DNA from: Gammaproteobacteria bacterium | GTDB taxonomy: Bacteria; Pseudomonadota; Gammaproteobacteria; Pseudomonadales; Azotimanducaceae | Assembly (NCBI GenBank): GCA_018647445.1 | Contig: JABGTE010000117.1 | Coordinates: 1-58,165, forward strand | Direction of reading: 5' to 3' | Length of the DNA stretch: 58,165 bases | Part shown: piece after piece, positions 43,580 to 52,912 of the stretch | Position numbering within the stretch: position 1 is the stretch's first letter | How the letters are laid out: each line of letters starts with the position of its first letter | The notes under the pieces: generated by a model | The model's database searches: none | What the model saw: the letters and a program-made list of their open reading frames with translations, nothing else | Told to the model about the DNA's origin: nothing | Program-made: the position numbers and the translations under genes

Positions 43580-44955
43580 AAAAAATCGTTTTAGGCAGTC
43601 TTTTTGTGCTGCTGAGTGCCCTCAGTTTTGATAGTGCTTCGCGAACCAGTTTGCCTGATTTTACTAGCCTGGTGACGGATGCGTCACCTGCGGTCGTAAA
43701 CATTACGGCAATTCGAAAAGCGCCAGATTCCCTGGAAAACAATCAAGAGGAAGTGCCGGAAATGTTGCGGCGCTTTTTTCGGGACTATCAGCAGCGTGGG
43801 ACGCCTCGGCCAGCAACGGGTTCGGGGTTCCTGATTTCATCGGACGGGTACGTTTTGACCAATCATCACGTGGTTCAGGGTGCGTCTGAAATTATTGTCG
43901 CTCTGAGCGATCGTCGAGAGCGGGAAGCGGAATTAATCGGTGCCGATCCGGTTTCTGATTTGGCGCTTCTAAAAATCGATGCCGTGGACTTGCCAGTAGT
44001 ATCAATCGGATCTTCGGAATCTCTGAAAGTTGGAGAGTGGGTTATGGCGATTGGTTCGCCGTTTGGATTCGAATTATCAGTGACAGCCGGAATTGTGAGT
44101 GCCAAGGGTCGGAGTTTGCCAGATGATTTAGGCAACTATGTGCCGTTCATTCAGACCGATGTTGCGATTAATCCCGGCAATTCAGGCGGGCCTTTGTTCA
44201 ATTTAGACGGGAAAGTCGTTGGTATTAACTCTCAGATTTTCACTCGGTCAGGTGGCTTTATGGGATTGTCCTTCGCCATTCCTATTGATGTGGCGATGGA
44301 GGTGGTGGCTCAACTCAAAGACAAGGGCTCAGTGTCGAGGGGTTGGTTGGGTGTTCAAATCCAACGAGTAGATCGTGATTTAGCAGAGTCGTTTGGCTTG
44401 GATCGTGCAGCGGGCGCGCTCGTGACCCGGGTGTTCGCTGATAGCCCAGCGGCCGCGGCGGGTGTACGTGAGGGGGATATCATTGTCGAGTTCGGCGGGC
44501 GAGGTATCGACCTGTCCTCTGATCTGCCGCACGTCGTCGGGCGTTTTAAAGCAGGCTCAGAGACGCACCTGATGGTAGAGCGTGCCGGAGAGTCAGTTAA
44601 ATTGGCGGTCAAGGTGGGTGAACTCGATGCGGATGATACGTCGCTCGCATCCACCGATGCCAGAGCAGGAGCCACGCGGAATCGTTTAGGTCTCGAGGTG
44701 CGCGCGATGAGCGCAGAGGAGAAAGTAGCCCTTGACGCAGCGCAAGGGGTCTTAGTAATCAAGGTTGGGGAAGGCCCAGGGGCGTTGGCGAATCTAAATG
44801 TCGGCGATGTGATCACAACGATTAATAGCCAATGGGTAGACTCGGTGGCGGAATTTAACACTGTGATGGCGACGTTGCCGGTGGGCGTTGCATTGCCTGT
44901 TAGAATTATTCGGTCAAAACAGCCACAGTTTATCGCAATAAAGATTGATTCTTAG
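43567..44955 (+). CDS. mucD: periplasmic serine protease MucD/DegQ (HtrA family)
   Basis: A 462-residue HtrA protease that degrades misfolded envelope proteins. The signal peptide is about residues 1-25. The trypsin-like domain has the catalytic triad His101 (TNHHVV), Asp131 (SDLALLKID) and Ser206 (GNSGGPL). Two PDZ domains follow (about 265-350 and 370-455, WLGVQIQ and [10 protein letters not shown]). The start is GTG 43567, inside the end of rseC. Placement as the last gene of the rpoE cluster corresponds to mucD of Pseudomonas. Confidence 0.95.
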   Translation: MFVIKKIVLGSLFVLLSALSFDSASRTSLPDFTSLVTDASPAVVNITAIRKAPDSLENNQEEVPEMLRRFFRDYQQRGTPRPATGSGFLISSDGYVLTNHHVVQGASEIIVALSDRREREAELIGADPVSDLALLKIDAVDLPVVSIGSSESLKVGEWVMAIGSPFGFELSVTAGIVSAKGRSLPDDLGNYVPFIQTDVAINPGNSGGPLFNLDGKVVGINSQIFTRSGGFMGLSFAIPIDVAMEVVAQLKDKGSVSRGWLGVQIQRVDRDLAESFGLDRAAGALVTRVFADSPAAAAGVREGDIIVEFGGRGIDLSSDLPHVVGRFKAGSETHLMVERAGESVKLAVKVGELDADDTSLASTDARAGATRNRLGLEVRAMSAEEKVALDAAQGVLVIKVGEGPGALANLNVGDVITTINSQWVDSVAEFNTVMATLPVGVALPVRIIRSKQPQFIAIKIDS

Positions 44956-45038
44956 CGGTAAGATCCGGGAAGTCTGATGGCGAAATCCAGCAATTTCCAT
45001 TAGACTCCGGCGCATTTCATAGGGTTAGTACCGTTTTG

Positions 45039-46832
45039 ATGGATCCTAAATTTATCCGAAATTTTTCGATTATCGCCCACATTGATCATGGGAAGTCGAC
45101 CTTGGCTGATCGCTTTATCCAGCTTTGCGGCGGCCTGAGCGAACGAGAAATGGCGAGCCAAGTACTCGACTCGATGGATATCGAGCGAGAACGTGGGATC
45201 ACCATCAAAGCTCAAAGTGTCTCTTTGAGTTACCCTGCAGCGGATGGTCAGGTTTACCAGCTCAACATCATCGATACACCTGGACATGTCGACTTCAGTT
45301 ATGAAGTATCGCGCTCAATGGCGGCCTGTGAAGGTGCCTTGCTCGTGGTTGATGCCGCCCAAGGCGTTGAAGCGCAATCGGTTGCGAATTGTTATACGGC
45401 GGTAGAGCAGGGCCTTGAGGTCTTGCCAGTCTTGAATAAAATTGATTTGCCACAAGCAGAACCAGAGCGGGTTTGTCAGGAAATCGAAGAAATTATTGGT
45501 ATTGATGCCAGTGCCGCGATTTCGGTCAGTGCAAAAACGGGTATTGGCGTTCGGGACCTGTTGGAAAGTCTGATTGAGCTGATCCCTCCGCCAAAAGATT
45601 ATCGAGAAGAGCCTCTCCAAGCACTGATCATCGACTCTTGGTTTGACAATTATTTGGGTGTGGTTTCGCTCATTAAAGTGATTAAGGGCCGGATCAAGAA
45701 GAAAGATAAGTTCATTATTCATTCAACCGGCAAGACTCACCAAGCCGATGCGGTTGGTATCTTTACGCCGAAACGGACCGAAACCGACAGCCTTGCAGCA
45801 GGGGAAGTGGGTTTTGTTGTGGCCGGTATTAAAGAGGTACGAGGCGCACCCGTTGGCGACACCATTGTTAGCCCTGGTTCTGGCACCGAAGCCTTGCCTG
45901 GCTTTGAACGGGTTAGCCCGCAGGTCTATGCCGGCATGTTTACGGTCAGCGCTGATGATTTTAATAATTTCCGAGATGCTCTAGAAAAGCTCACTCTGAA
46001 CGACGCTTCACTGATTTATGAGCCAGAAAGCTCTGATGCCTTGGGCAGTGGGTTTCGCTGTGGATTTCTGGGCATGCTCCATATGGAGATCGTGCAGGAG
46101 CGTTTGGAGCGCGAATATGACTTAGACCTGATTACCTCAGCGCCAACGGTAGTCTACGAGGTGCTCACAAAGAATGATGAGGTGATAAGCGTTGATAATC
46201 CCTCGCAGCTGCCGGACATGGGTAGTATCCAGGAAATGCGGGAACCGATCGTCTTAGCAAATATCTTGGTGCCTTCGGAGCATTTAGGCAGTGTGATTAT
46301 GCTCTGTGAGGAGCGGCGTGGCGTTCAAAAAGATATGCAGTTTGTGGGCAAGCAGGTTGCCTTGGCTTACGAGTTGCCGATGAATGAAGTGGTCCTGGAT
46401 TTCTTTGACAGAATTAAGTCAGTGTCCCGCGGTTATGCCTCCCTAGATTATAGCTTTGTGCGGTTTCAAGCGGCGAAACTGGCGCGTTTAGATGTGTTGA
46501 TCAATGGCGATCGAGTCGATGCGCTTGCCATTATCGTTCATACAGAAGACTCCCGAAGTAAAGGCATGGCCCTCACCAATAAAATGAAGGAACTGATTCC
46601 GAGGCAAATGTTTGATGTGGCAATTCAGGCTGCGATTGGTGGACAGATTATTGCGCGCCAGACGGTTAAAGCGCTTCGAAAAAACGTCACAGCGAAATGC
46701 TATGGTGGCGATATCACCCGAAAGAAGAAATTGCTCGAGAAACAAAAAGCGGGCAAGCGAAGAATGAAACAGGTGGGTAGTGTCGAGATTCCACAAGAAG
46801 CTTTTTTAGCGGTGCTGAAAGTCGACCGGTAA
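45039..46832 (+). CDS. lepA: elongation factor 4 (LepA)
   Basis: A 597-residue translational GTPase that acts on stalled or initiating ribosomes. It has G1 [10 protein letters not shown]2 RERGITI, G3 DTPGH, and G4 NKID; then EF-G-like domains II, III and V and the LepA-specific C-terminal domain ([26 protein letters not shown]). ATG 45039 is preferred over the adjacent TTG 45036. It begins the lepA-lepB-DUF4845-rnc-era-recO-acpS unit. Confidence 0.97.
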   Translation: MDPKFIRNFSIIAHIDHGKSTLADRFIQLCGGLSEREMASQVLDSMDIERERGITIKAQSVSLSYPAADGQVYQLNIIDTPGHVDFSYEVSRSMAACEGALLVVDAAQGVEAQSVANCYTAVEQGLEVLPVLNKIDLPQAEPERVCQEIEEIIGIDASAAISVSAKTGIGVRDLLESLIELIPPPKDYREEPLQALIIDSWFDNYLGVVSLIKVIKGRIKKKDKFIIHSTGKTHQADAVGIFTPKRTETDSLAAGEVGFVVAGIKEVRGAPVGDTIVSPGSGTEALPGFERVSPQVYAGMFTVSADDFNNFRDALEKLTLNDASLIYEPESSDALGSGFRCGFLGMLHMEIVQERLEREYDLDLITSAPTVVYEVLTKNDEVISVDNPSQLPDMGSIQEMREPIVLANILVPSEHLGSVIMLCEERRGVQKDMQFVGKQVALAYELPMNEVVLDFFDRIKSVSRGYASLDYSFVRFQAAKLARLDVLINGDRVDALAIIVHTEDSRSKGMALTNKMKELIPRQMFDVAIQAAIGGQIIARQTVKALRKNVTAKCYGGDITRKKKLLEKQKAGKRRMKQVGSVEIPQEAFLAVLKVDR

Positions 46833-46859
46833 GGATGTTCTGGCCAAGGAGGCAAGGCA

Positions 46860-47639
46860 ATGGATTTGAGTATTAACTTCCCCTTGATTTTGGTCCTGTT
46901 AACCGGGGGCAGCGGCTTTATCTGGTTGTTAGAGGCCTTTTGGCTTGCACCTCGGCGACCGAAAGCCGAAGCCAACCCTGATCAGAGCAATCTTGCACAA
47001 CCTATGGTCGTGGAATATGCGATCTCTTTTTTTCCGGTACTGTTGTTCGTTTTGGTCTTACGTTCTTTTCTCGCGGAGCCATTTCAGATTCCTTCAGGGT
47101 CTATGATTCCAACGCTTGAAGTCGGTGACTTCATTTTGGTGAATAAATTTGCCTATGGGATTCGGTTGCCGGTGGTTGGCACCAAAGTATTTGAGGTCGG
47201 CGAACCGGCTCGCGGTGACGCAATGGTCTTCATTCCGCCTCATCAGGAAGACTATTTTATCAAGCGCGTGGTGGGGCTCCCCGGCGACCGGATTCGGTAC
47301 CAGAATAAAGTGCTCTTCATTAATAATGTTGAGCAGGTGCAAACCTACCTTGGGGAAGTGCCGAACACGCGACCAGAACAATTGCGATTTAGCGAGGTAT
47401 TTGGTTCGTCGCAACATGAAATCCATCGAAACCAATATCAGGATGCTAGAGTCCAGGAGTGGTTAGTGCCCAGCGGACACTATTTTATGATGGGCGACAA
47501 TCGCGATCAAAGTAGCGATAGCCGGTATTGGGGCTTTGCCTCAGAAGATAAGATTGTCGGTAAAGCCTTCGCGGTCTGGCTGCACAAGGAGCCGGGGCTA
47601 TCTTTACCTAATTTCTCCCGAAATGGTTGGATTGAATAA
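46860..47639 (+). CDS. lepB: signal peptidase I
   Basis: A 259-residue membrane protease that cleaves Sec/Tat signal peptides. Two N-terminal membrane helices (about 5-25 and 52-70) precede the catalytic domain. The nucleophile is Ser81 in PSGSMIPTL and the general base Lys135 in DYFIKRVVGLPGD. The box E motif is MMGDNRDQSSDSRYWGF. AAGGAGG about 8 nt before ATG gives strong initiation. Confidence 0.97.
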   Translation: MDLSINFPLILVLLTGGSGFIWLLEAFWLAPRRPKAEANPDQSNLAQPMVVEYAISFFPVLLFVLVLRSFLAEPFQIPSGSMIPTLEVGDFILVNKFAYGIRLPVVGTKVFEVGEPARGDAMVFIPPHQEDYFIKRVVGLPGDRIRYQNKVLFINNVEQVQTYLGEVPNTRPEQLRFSEVFGSSQHEIHRNQYQDARVQEWLVPSGHYFMMGDNRDQSSDSRYWGFASEDKIVGKAFAVWLHKEPGLSLPNFSRNGWIE

Positions 47640-47640
47640 G

Positions 47641-48024
47641 ATGTTCCAGATGATACCTTTCAGGAAGACCGAAGGATGGGCCTTTAGTGAAATTCTGATT
47701 TGGTTAACAATCCTTATTGCCTTTAGTTCGATTGGCGCTAAATTTGTGCCAGTCTATTTGGACCATCGAATGGCGGTTTCGATTGTGGAAGGCTTAGCGC
47801 AAAGCGCTGAAACGGCTAATTTGGAACCCAATGCTCTGCAAAAGATTATTGAACGGCGGTTTAAATTGAATAACCTGCACGATTTCATTAAAGAAAATCG
47901 AATCGTATTAGAATCGGATTCGGAACGGTCGGTTGTGCGTCTGCAGTACGAGGTGCGTGGGGATCTGGCTGTGAACATAGACTATGTCATTGCCTTTGAT
48001 GACACGATCCAATTAGACGACTGA
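47641..48024 (+). CDS. DUF4845 single-pass membrane protein
   Basis: A 127-residue protein with a membrane helix near residues 15-34 (SEILIWLTILIAFSSIGAKF) and a soluble C-terminal part with LEPNALQKIIERRFKLNNL. A DUF4845 protein between lepB and rnc is found across Pseudomonas and relatives; its role is unknown. The N-terminus looks pseudopilin-like. ATG 47641 directly follows the lepB stop; ATG 47650 is an alternative. Confidence 0.82.
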   Translation: MFQMIPFRKTEGWAFSEILIWLTILIAFSSIGAKFVPVYLDHRMAVSIVEGLAQSAETANLEPNALQKIIERRFKLNNLHDFIKENRIVLESDSERSVVRLQYEVRGDLAVNIDYVIAFDDTIQLDD

Positions 48025-48028
48025 TATT

Positions 48029-48724
48029 TTGCCGGCCCAAGACAAGATAGAACAACTACAAGCCCAATTAGGGTACGTTTTTACCGACGTTAACCATCTT
48101 AGACGTGCTCTGACCCATCGCAGTGCAGCAGGTCTTCATAATGAGCGTTTAGAATTCCTGGGAGATGCCGTTTTAGAGCTTGTAGTGACGCATCGGTTGT
48201 ATCATCAGTTTCCAGGGGTTGACGAGGGTCGCCTAAGCCGATTTCGGGCGCAGTTGGTACGCAAAGAGAGCCTGGCCGGGAAGGCTCGTGAGCTTGGGGT
48301 TGGGCGGCATCTGATCTTGGGTCCGGGTGAGCGGCAGTCTGGCGGGTGGGAGCGAGATTCTATTTTGGCGGATAGCCTTGAGGCGATTCTCGGCGCGATC
48401 TATCTGGAGGCGGGATTACAGACTGTGACCGGGCTCATTGAGGACTGGTTTGAGAACCAGCTGGATAGTTTAGATGCGCGTCGTGTGGTCAAGGATTCCA
48501 AAACGGCGTTGCAGGAATTTCTGCAGGCCGAGGGTATGCCCCTACCGTCCTATGCGTTACTTAAAACGACGGGCCTCGGTCATCAACAGCGATTCACCGT
48601 CACGTGTACCTGTAAGTTGCTCGTAACCCCGGCGGTTGCAGAGGGCGACTCAATTAAGCAAGCCGAGCAGAAAGCCGCAGAAACTTGCCTTGCACAACTA
48701 CATCGAGAGAAATCAGATGGATGA
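48029..48724 (+). CDS. rnc: ribonuclease III
   Basis: A 231-residue dsRNA endonuclease processing rRNA and mRNAs. The signature [14 protein letters not shown] is at residues 37-50. The second acidic site is in [15 protein letters not shown], and the dsRNA-binding domain is at about 155-225 ([14 protein letters not shown]). The start is TTG 48029, 4 bp after the DUF4845 stop; no other start precedes the conserved helix. Its end overlaps era by 8 bp. Confidence 0.96.
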   Translation: MPAQDKIEQLQAQLGYVFTDVNHLRRALTHRSAAGLHNERLEFLGDAVLELVVTHRLYHQFPGVDEGRLSRFRAQLVRKESLAGKARELGVGRHLILGPGERQSGGWERDSILADSLEAILGAIYLEAGLQTVTGLIEDWFENQLDSLDARRVVKDSKTALQEFLQAEGMPLPSYALLKTTGLGHQQRFTVTCTCKLLVTPAVAEGDSIKQAEQKAAETCLAQLHREKSDG

Positions 48725-49616
48725 AGTTAAGACGCGTTGTGGTTATGTGGCGATAGTGGGCCGCCCTAATGTTGGCAAGTCTACTTTGTTGAATGCCTTG
48801 CTCGAGCAAAAGTTAAGTATCACCTCGAGAAAGCCTCAAACCACTCGGCATCAATTGCTCGGGATCAAGACAATCCAGGATGATCAGATCCTCTATGTCG
48901 ACACACCTGGGATTCACGTGGCGGGTAAGCGCGCGATTAATCGGTACATGAACCGAAATGCGCTGAGCGTGATTCGCGATGTTGACGTGGTGATCTTTGT
49001 TTTGGATCGTAAAAACTGGAATGAAGATGATCAACTTGTGGAAGACGCCATTCAAAGCACCAAGGCGCACTTGATTATTGCGGTCAATAAAGTGGATCTG
49101 ATCAAAGATAAGGGGAGTTTGTTGCCGCAGCTTGAGTTGTTGCAAGCGCGGGCACCTAATGCGGTCGTGATGCCCATCTCCGGGGAAAAGCGCGATAACC
49201 TAGAAGCGCTGGAGGTAGAAGTCTGTGCGCATCTCCCCAAAAGCCCATTTTACTTCCAGAAGGATCAGGTAACCGATCGTAGTGAACGCTTTCTAGCCTC
49301 AGAGATTATCCGAGAAAAGTTGATGCGCCAGCTCGGTGACGAGCTGCCGTATGCGTTAACCATTCAGATCGATGCTTTTAAGGAAGAAAGAGGTGTGGCA
49401 CACATTACAGCCACAATTTTTGTTGAGCGTGAGGGTCAGAAAAGTATTTTGATTGGCAGTCAAGGCAAACGACTGAAACAAATTGGGATCGAGGCTCGTA
49501 AGGATCTCGAGGCGTTACTTGCTCAAAAGGTGATGCTGAATACATGGGTTAAGGTGAAATCGGGTTGGTCGGACAGCGATCGAGCCCTCAAGAGCCTAGG
49601 CTATGACGATATCTGA
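48717..49616 (+). CDS. era: GTPase Era
   Basis: A 299-residue GTPase that binds the 3' end of 16S rRNA in 30S assembly. It has G1 [10 protein letters not shown]3 DTPGIH, G4 NKVD, and a C-terminal KH domain ([30 protein letters not shown]). ATG 48717 lies within the end of rnc, giving the same overlap as in many relatives. Confidence 0.97.
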   Translation: MDEVKTRCGYVAIVGRPNVGKSTLLNALLEQKLSITSRKPQTTRHQLLGIKTIQDDQILYVDTPGIHVAGKRAINRYMNRNALSVIRDVDVVIFVLDRKNWNEDDQLVEDAIQSTKAHLIIAVNKVDLIKDKGSLLPQLELLQARAPNAVVMPISGEKRDNLEALEVEVCAHLPKSPFYFQKDQVTDRSERFLASEIIREKLMRQLGDELPYALTIQIDAFKEERGVAHITATIFVEREGQKSILIGSQGKRLKQIGIEARKDLEALLAQKVMLNTWVKVKSGWSDSDRALKSLGYDDI

Positions 49617-50313
49617 ATCCGATTGTTTGACGGGGTATGTTCTGCATACCCGTAAGTTTCAAGAAACAAGTCTGCTCGTCGAGTTTTTTTCGCGAGACCA
49701 AGGACGATGTCCTTTATTGTTTAAGGGGATTCGCCGCCAGCAAAAAAAACAACTATCAAGCCGGGCAGAGCTGCACTTGTTTCGCAAGTTGTCCGTTCAA
49801 CGCGTAAGCCGAGGAGAGCTTGCTGCGGCGAAGGTGGTAGAAAGTCTTGGAGATTACGTCCCGCTAGTGGGACAAGCCGCGGTTGTTGGGCTTTATGTTA
49901 ATGAATTGATTTACCGTTTAGTGGGACGGTTTGAGGGACAAACTGCATTATTTGATGCCTACGATCGATTGATCCAAACCTTACGGGTTACGCCGCTCGA
50001 TTTGAAAGCGCTCCGTATTTTCGAATTAGCGATGTTGGCGGAGCTTGGGTTTGGTATTGATTTTCGATTCGACGCACGTCGACAAACCACGATAAAGATG
50101 GCGGAGCAGTACGACTTCTTCCCGGAACAAGGGTTTCGCTCGCTAGCGCGGCCCGAGGATTCTGGCTACAGTGGCGCTGATCTGATTGCTTTGGGAGATG
50201 GAATCATGAGTGATCAGGGGGCCAAAATTGTTAAATTAGTGGTTCGCCAAGTCGTTCATTATTTGTTGGGCGGTCGACCGTTAAAATCACGGGATTTGTT
50301 GGGGTCGCCTTAA
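49603..50313 (+). CDS. recO: DNA repair protein RecO
   Basis: A 236-residue RecF-pathway mediator that anneals ssDNA and, with RecR, loads RecA. The N-terminal OB-fold starts [24 protein letters not shown], and the helical domain has [12 protein letters not shown]. The zinc-finger cysteines found in some RecO proteins are absent, as in E. coli. It overlaps era by 14 bp. pdxJ, which usually follows recO, is missing; acpS comes next after 2 bp. Confidence 0.93.
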   Translation: MTISESDCLTGYVLHTRKFQETSLLVEFFSRDQGRCPLLFKGIRRQQKKQLSSRAELHLFRKLSVQRVSRGELAAAKVVESLGDYVPLVGQAAVVGLYVNELIYRLVGRFEGQTALFDAYDRLIQTLRVTPLDLKALRIFELAMLAELGFGIDFRFDARRQTTIKMAEQYDFFPEQGFRSLARPEDSGYSGADLIALGDGIMSDQGAKIVKLVVRQVVHYLLGGRPLKSRDLLGSP

Positions 50314-50315
50314 GT

Positions 50316-50717
50316 ATGATTATTGGTGTTGGCACAGATCTCGTTTCCATCGATCGGATTGCCCGGGTTTTGGCAAGACATCCACAGCGATTTGTCGGTC
50401 GAATTCTAAGCGAGGCCGAGCAAGCACGGTTTGACACATTCGAAATCGGGCTCGGTAGGAGTGCCTATGTGGCAAAGCAATTTGCAGCAAAAGAGGCTGT
50501 GAGCAAAGCGCTGGGTACCGGTATGCGCGAAGGCGTGCAGTTCAATCGAATCGAAGTTCTGCGAAATGGCGCCGGGCAACCGAGTGTCACATTATTGGAC
50601 GAGGCTTCTGTAAAAGCGGCCAGGTTGGGTGTCGAGCGCTGGCATCTATCACTCAGTGATGAGGCCGGGTTCGTTGTGAGCGTGGCCATTGCCGAAGGCT
50701 CGGCGCCGGTTACTTAG
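50316..50717 (+). CDS. acpS: holo-[acyl-carrier-protein] synthase
   Basis: A 133-residue phosphopantetheinyl transferase that activates acyl carrier protein. It has GVGTDLVSIDRIARV, with the Mg-binding Asp at residue 8, and AKQFAAKEAVSKALGTG, with the second metal-binding Glu. The C-terminus overlaps the convergent receiver-HPt gene by 8 bp. Confidence 0.95.
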   Translation: MIIGVGTDLVSIDRIARVLARHPQRFVGRILSEAEQARFDTFEIGLGRSAYVAKQFAAKEAVSKALGTGMREGVQFNRIEVLRNGAGQPSVTLLDEASVKAARLGVERWHLSLSDEAGFVVSVAIAEGSAPVT

Positions 50718-51597
50718 ACGTCGCCTCCCACGAAGCATAGGTCATCAGGGCCAGAAGCTGTTCACCGGCAAGCATGACCGAACGCACTGTTGTGAGATCC
50801 TCGCCTGTTTTTAAGGTCTGTTTGGCGAGCTCGACCGCTAGCTCCAGCTGACGCGCACCGGTTAGCGCAAGCGCGCCGGATAATTTATGTAATACTCGTT
50901 GTGCCTGACTTAAATCATTGTTGTTAAGCGCCGCCGCGAGAACAGCAAGGTCCTGGCTGAGACTGATTTTGAGTAGATGATATAGGTTCATCGCCAAGAT
51001 CCGTTGCCCGCGGGCGCGTTCGATGGCAAGTTTTTGATCGAACAGGGATTCTAGGTTCGTGGTCTTTAAGGCCAGGTCGGACATCTGATAGTTGACCTCT
51101 GGACGTCCTAAAGGGGCGATTCCTGGGGATGATGTCTGATTTTGATGCAAGGGGTTAATGTGCGCGGACGCAGCGAGATTAACGGATGCGAGCAAGGACA
51201 GCTGTCGTCGTAATTGTTGATGGGACACGAATCTTTCTGGATTCGTGCTTGGCGCCTGATTACTCTTGTCGTTGACGACGGCGCGCGCATCCTTATAGTC
51301 AAAGAGAAGCTTGGGAACACGGCTCGCTTGGCCTGCCTGGCCTAAATGAACCGCATCGATGAGAATCAAATCTGTTCTTGCGATTCTAATGGTGCGTTTG
51401 ATAAAACGCTCGATCGGTATTAGCGTAAATGTTTGATCTAGATCGATGAGCAGTCGCGTCAGTATGGCTCTATTGGGATCCAGCGCGTAAGAGGTCAACA
51501 CGAAGATGAGATTTTGGGATTGGAGGAGGGCTTTGGTCTTGGGGTCGCCGGGCGCCATTACGGACGGATGCGCCTGTGTGATATTGCCGTTCGTCAT
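50710..51597 (-). CDS. receiver-HPt protein, apparent BarA/GacS C-terminal remnant
   Basis: A 295-residue protein without membrane segments or kinase domains. Residues about 27-140 look like a response-regulator receiver: DPNRAILTRLL matches the first helix, and Asp81 in DLILIDAVH is at the phospho-acceptor position. The acidic pair before the first helix is reduced (SYALD), and the conserved Lys is not evident. A loosely structured linker (about 140-185) leads to an HPt domain with His237 in VLHKLSGALALTG. This HPt resembles the BarA/GacS type (HKLxG, then LExxLxxG). barA or gacS normally sits beside cysM-rlmD-relA. AGGAG 7 nt before the ATG shows it is set up for expression. Function unknown. 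Confidence 0.6.
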   Translation of the reverse strand: MTNGNITQAHPSVMAPGDPKTKALLQSQNLIFVLTSYALDPNRAILTRLLIDLDQTFTLIPIERFIKRTIRIARTDLILIDAVHLGQAGQASRVPKLLFDYKDARAVVNDKSNQAPSTNPERFVSHQQLRRQLSLLASVNLAASAHINPLHQNQTSSPGIAPLGRPEVNYQMSDLALKTTNLESLFDQKLAIERARGQRILAMNLYHLLKISLSQDLAVLAAALNNNDLSQAQRVLHKLSGALALTGARQLELAVELAKQTLKTGEDLTTVRSVMLAGEQLLALMTYASWEATSK

Positions 51598-51947
51598 GAA
51601 GGCTCCTTTGGCGGTGCAACAATAGTAGGCCCTATGCTGTGTTAAAGCGTCGTATCAGCCGGCTCGATCATCGCAATGGCGTTCTGGTTTCAGGCAATGT
51701 CTTAAACGTCTGTGCTATCCGGCGTAAACCCTGAATCCTCTGACCAAGGCAGCAGGATGAAAATTGCGTTCAGCCTGTTTGATTACTTAATGATCGTGGT
51801 TTGTTCTGATTTTCGATTGGATCGCCACTTCCTTTGAGTTGTCGTTATTCCGAATTGAACTGAGCTTAGAGGCAGGCAGTGGTTCAAGGAAAGACTGCAT
51901 TCGATTAAGCTTTTGTAATCCATTACGGCCAGTGAAGCAAGGAGCCT
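51598..51947. other. 350-bp divergent region before cysM
   Basis: It contains the ribosome site of the receiver-HPt gene at its left end and AAGGAG of cysM (51939-51944) at its right end. A TGTAAT at 51914-51919 may be a -10 for cysM but lacks a convincing -35. No further gene, repeat or hairpin stands out. Confidence 0.4.
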
Positions 51948-52850
51948 ATTATCCAGTACCAAACGATTGAAGAATGCGTCGGAGAAACGCCTTTGGTTCG
52001 CTTACAGCGCTTACCGGGGAAGACAAGCAATACTTTGCTCGCAAAGCTTGAGGGCAATAACCCGGCAGGCTCGGTCAAGGATCGGCCCGCGCTGAGTATG
52101 ATTCAGCGCGCAGAACAGCGGGGGGTGATTCGACCGGGCGATGTGTTAATCGAAGCGACGAGCGGTAACACCGGGATTGCCTTGGCCATGGCGGCTGCCA
52201 TAAAAGGGTATCGTTTGAAATTAATCATGCCCGCGCACATGAGTGCCGAACGCAAGGCTGCGATGCAGGCCTATGGTGCCGAACTCATTTTGGTGACTCA
52301 GCAGGAAGGTATGGAAGGTGCACGCGATCTAGCACAGTCGATGATGCAGGCAGGCGACGGTATTGTGTTGGACCAATTTGCAAATCCTGACAACCCGCTT
52401 GCGCACTACCATGGCACGGGTCCAGAAATCATGCGGCAGACGAACGGAGAGGTTACGCATTTTGTGAGCTCAATGGGGACCACAGGGACCATTATGGGGG
52501 TCGGCCGATACTTCAGTGAAGTAAAACCCGAAGTTGAAATCATCGGCTTGCAGCCCGTTGAAGGCCAAGCTATTCCTGGCATTCGTCGCTGGCCCACAGC
52601 CTATCTTCCGAAAATTTACCAGCCAAAAGGTGTCGATCGAGTGATCGATATTGATCAGCAAGATGCCGAGGCTATGATGCGCCGGCTAGCTCGTGAGGAG
52701 GGGATTTTCGCTGGAGTTTCGTCTGGCGGCTCGGTGGCGGCGGCACTTGCAATCAGTGAGGTCGTCGAGAATGCAACGATTGTTGCCATTATTTGTGATC
52801 GTGGCGACCGGTACTTATCGACGGGTGTATATACTGCCGACTTGCCTTAA
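51948..52850 (+). CDS. cysM: cysteine synthase B (CysM) with a non-canonical start codon
   Basis: A 300-residue PLP enzyme making cysteine from O-acetylserine and sulfide or thiosulfate. It has the N-terminal ECVGETPLVRL, the PLP lysine in NPAGSVKDRPAL, phosphate-binding TSGNTGIALA, and GVSSGGSVAA. Reading upstream in frame, codons run from TGA (51933) through AGC AAG GAG CCT ATT ATC CAG TAC to the conserved region, with no ATG, GTG or TTG until TTG 51993. Starting at that TTG would remove the conserved 'IxxxVGxTPL' segment. A perfect AAGGAG (51939-51944) sits 3 nt before ATT 51948 and 6 nt before ATC 51951. Start there is therefore most likely; TTG 51993 (with GGAG 8 nt before) is the alternative. 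A base error is also possible. Confidence 0.88.
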   Translation: MIQYQTIEECVGETPLVRLQRLPGKTSNTLLAKLEGNNPAGSVKDRPALSMIQRAEQRGVIRPGDVLIEATSGNTGIALAMAAAIKGYRLKLIMPAHMSAERKAAMQAYGAELILVTQQEGMEGARDLAQSMMQAGDGIVLDQFANPDNPLAHYHGTGPEIMRQTNGEVTHFVSSMGTTGTIMGVGRYFSEVKPEVEIIGLQPVEGQAIPGIRRWPTAYLPKIYQPKGVDRVIDIDQQDAEAMMRRLAREEGIFAGVSSGGSVAAALAISEVVENATIVAIICDRGDRYLSTGVYTADLP

Positions 52851-52912
52851 AATGGCGACAAGGCCCTGAAGGATTACCTAGGGCCGTCCACCTAACATTG
52901 CCGGCAACCATT

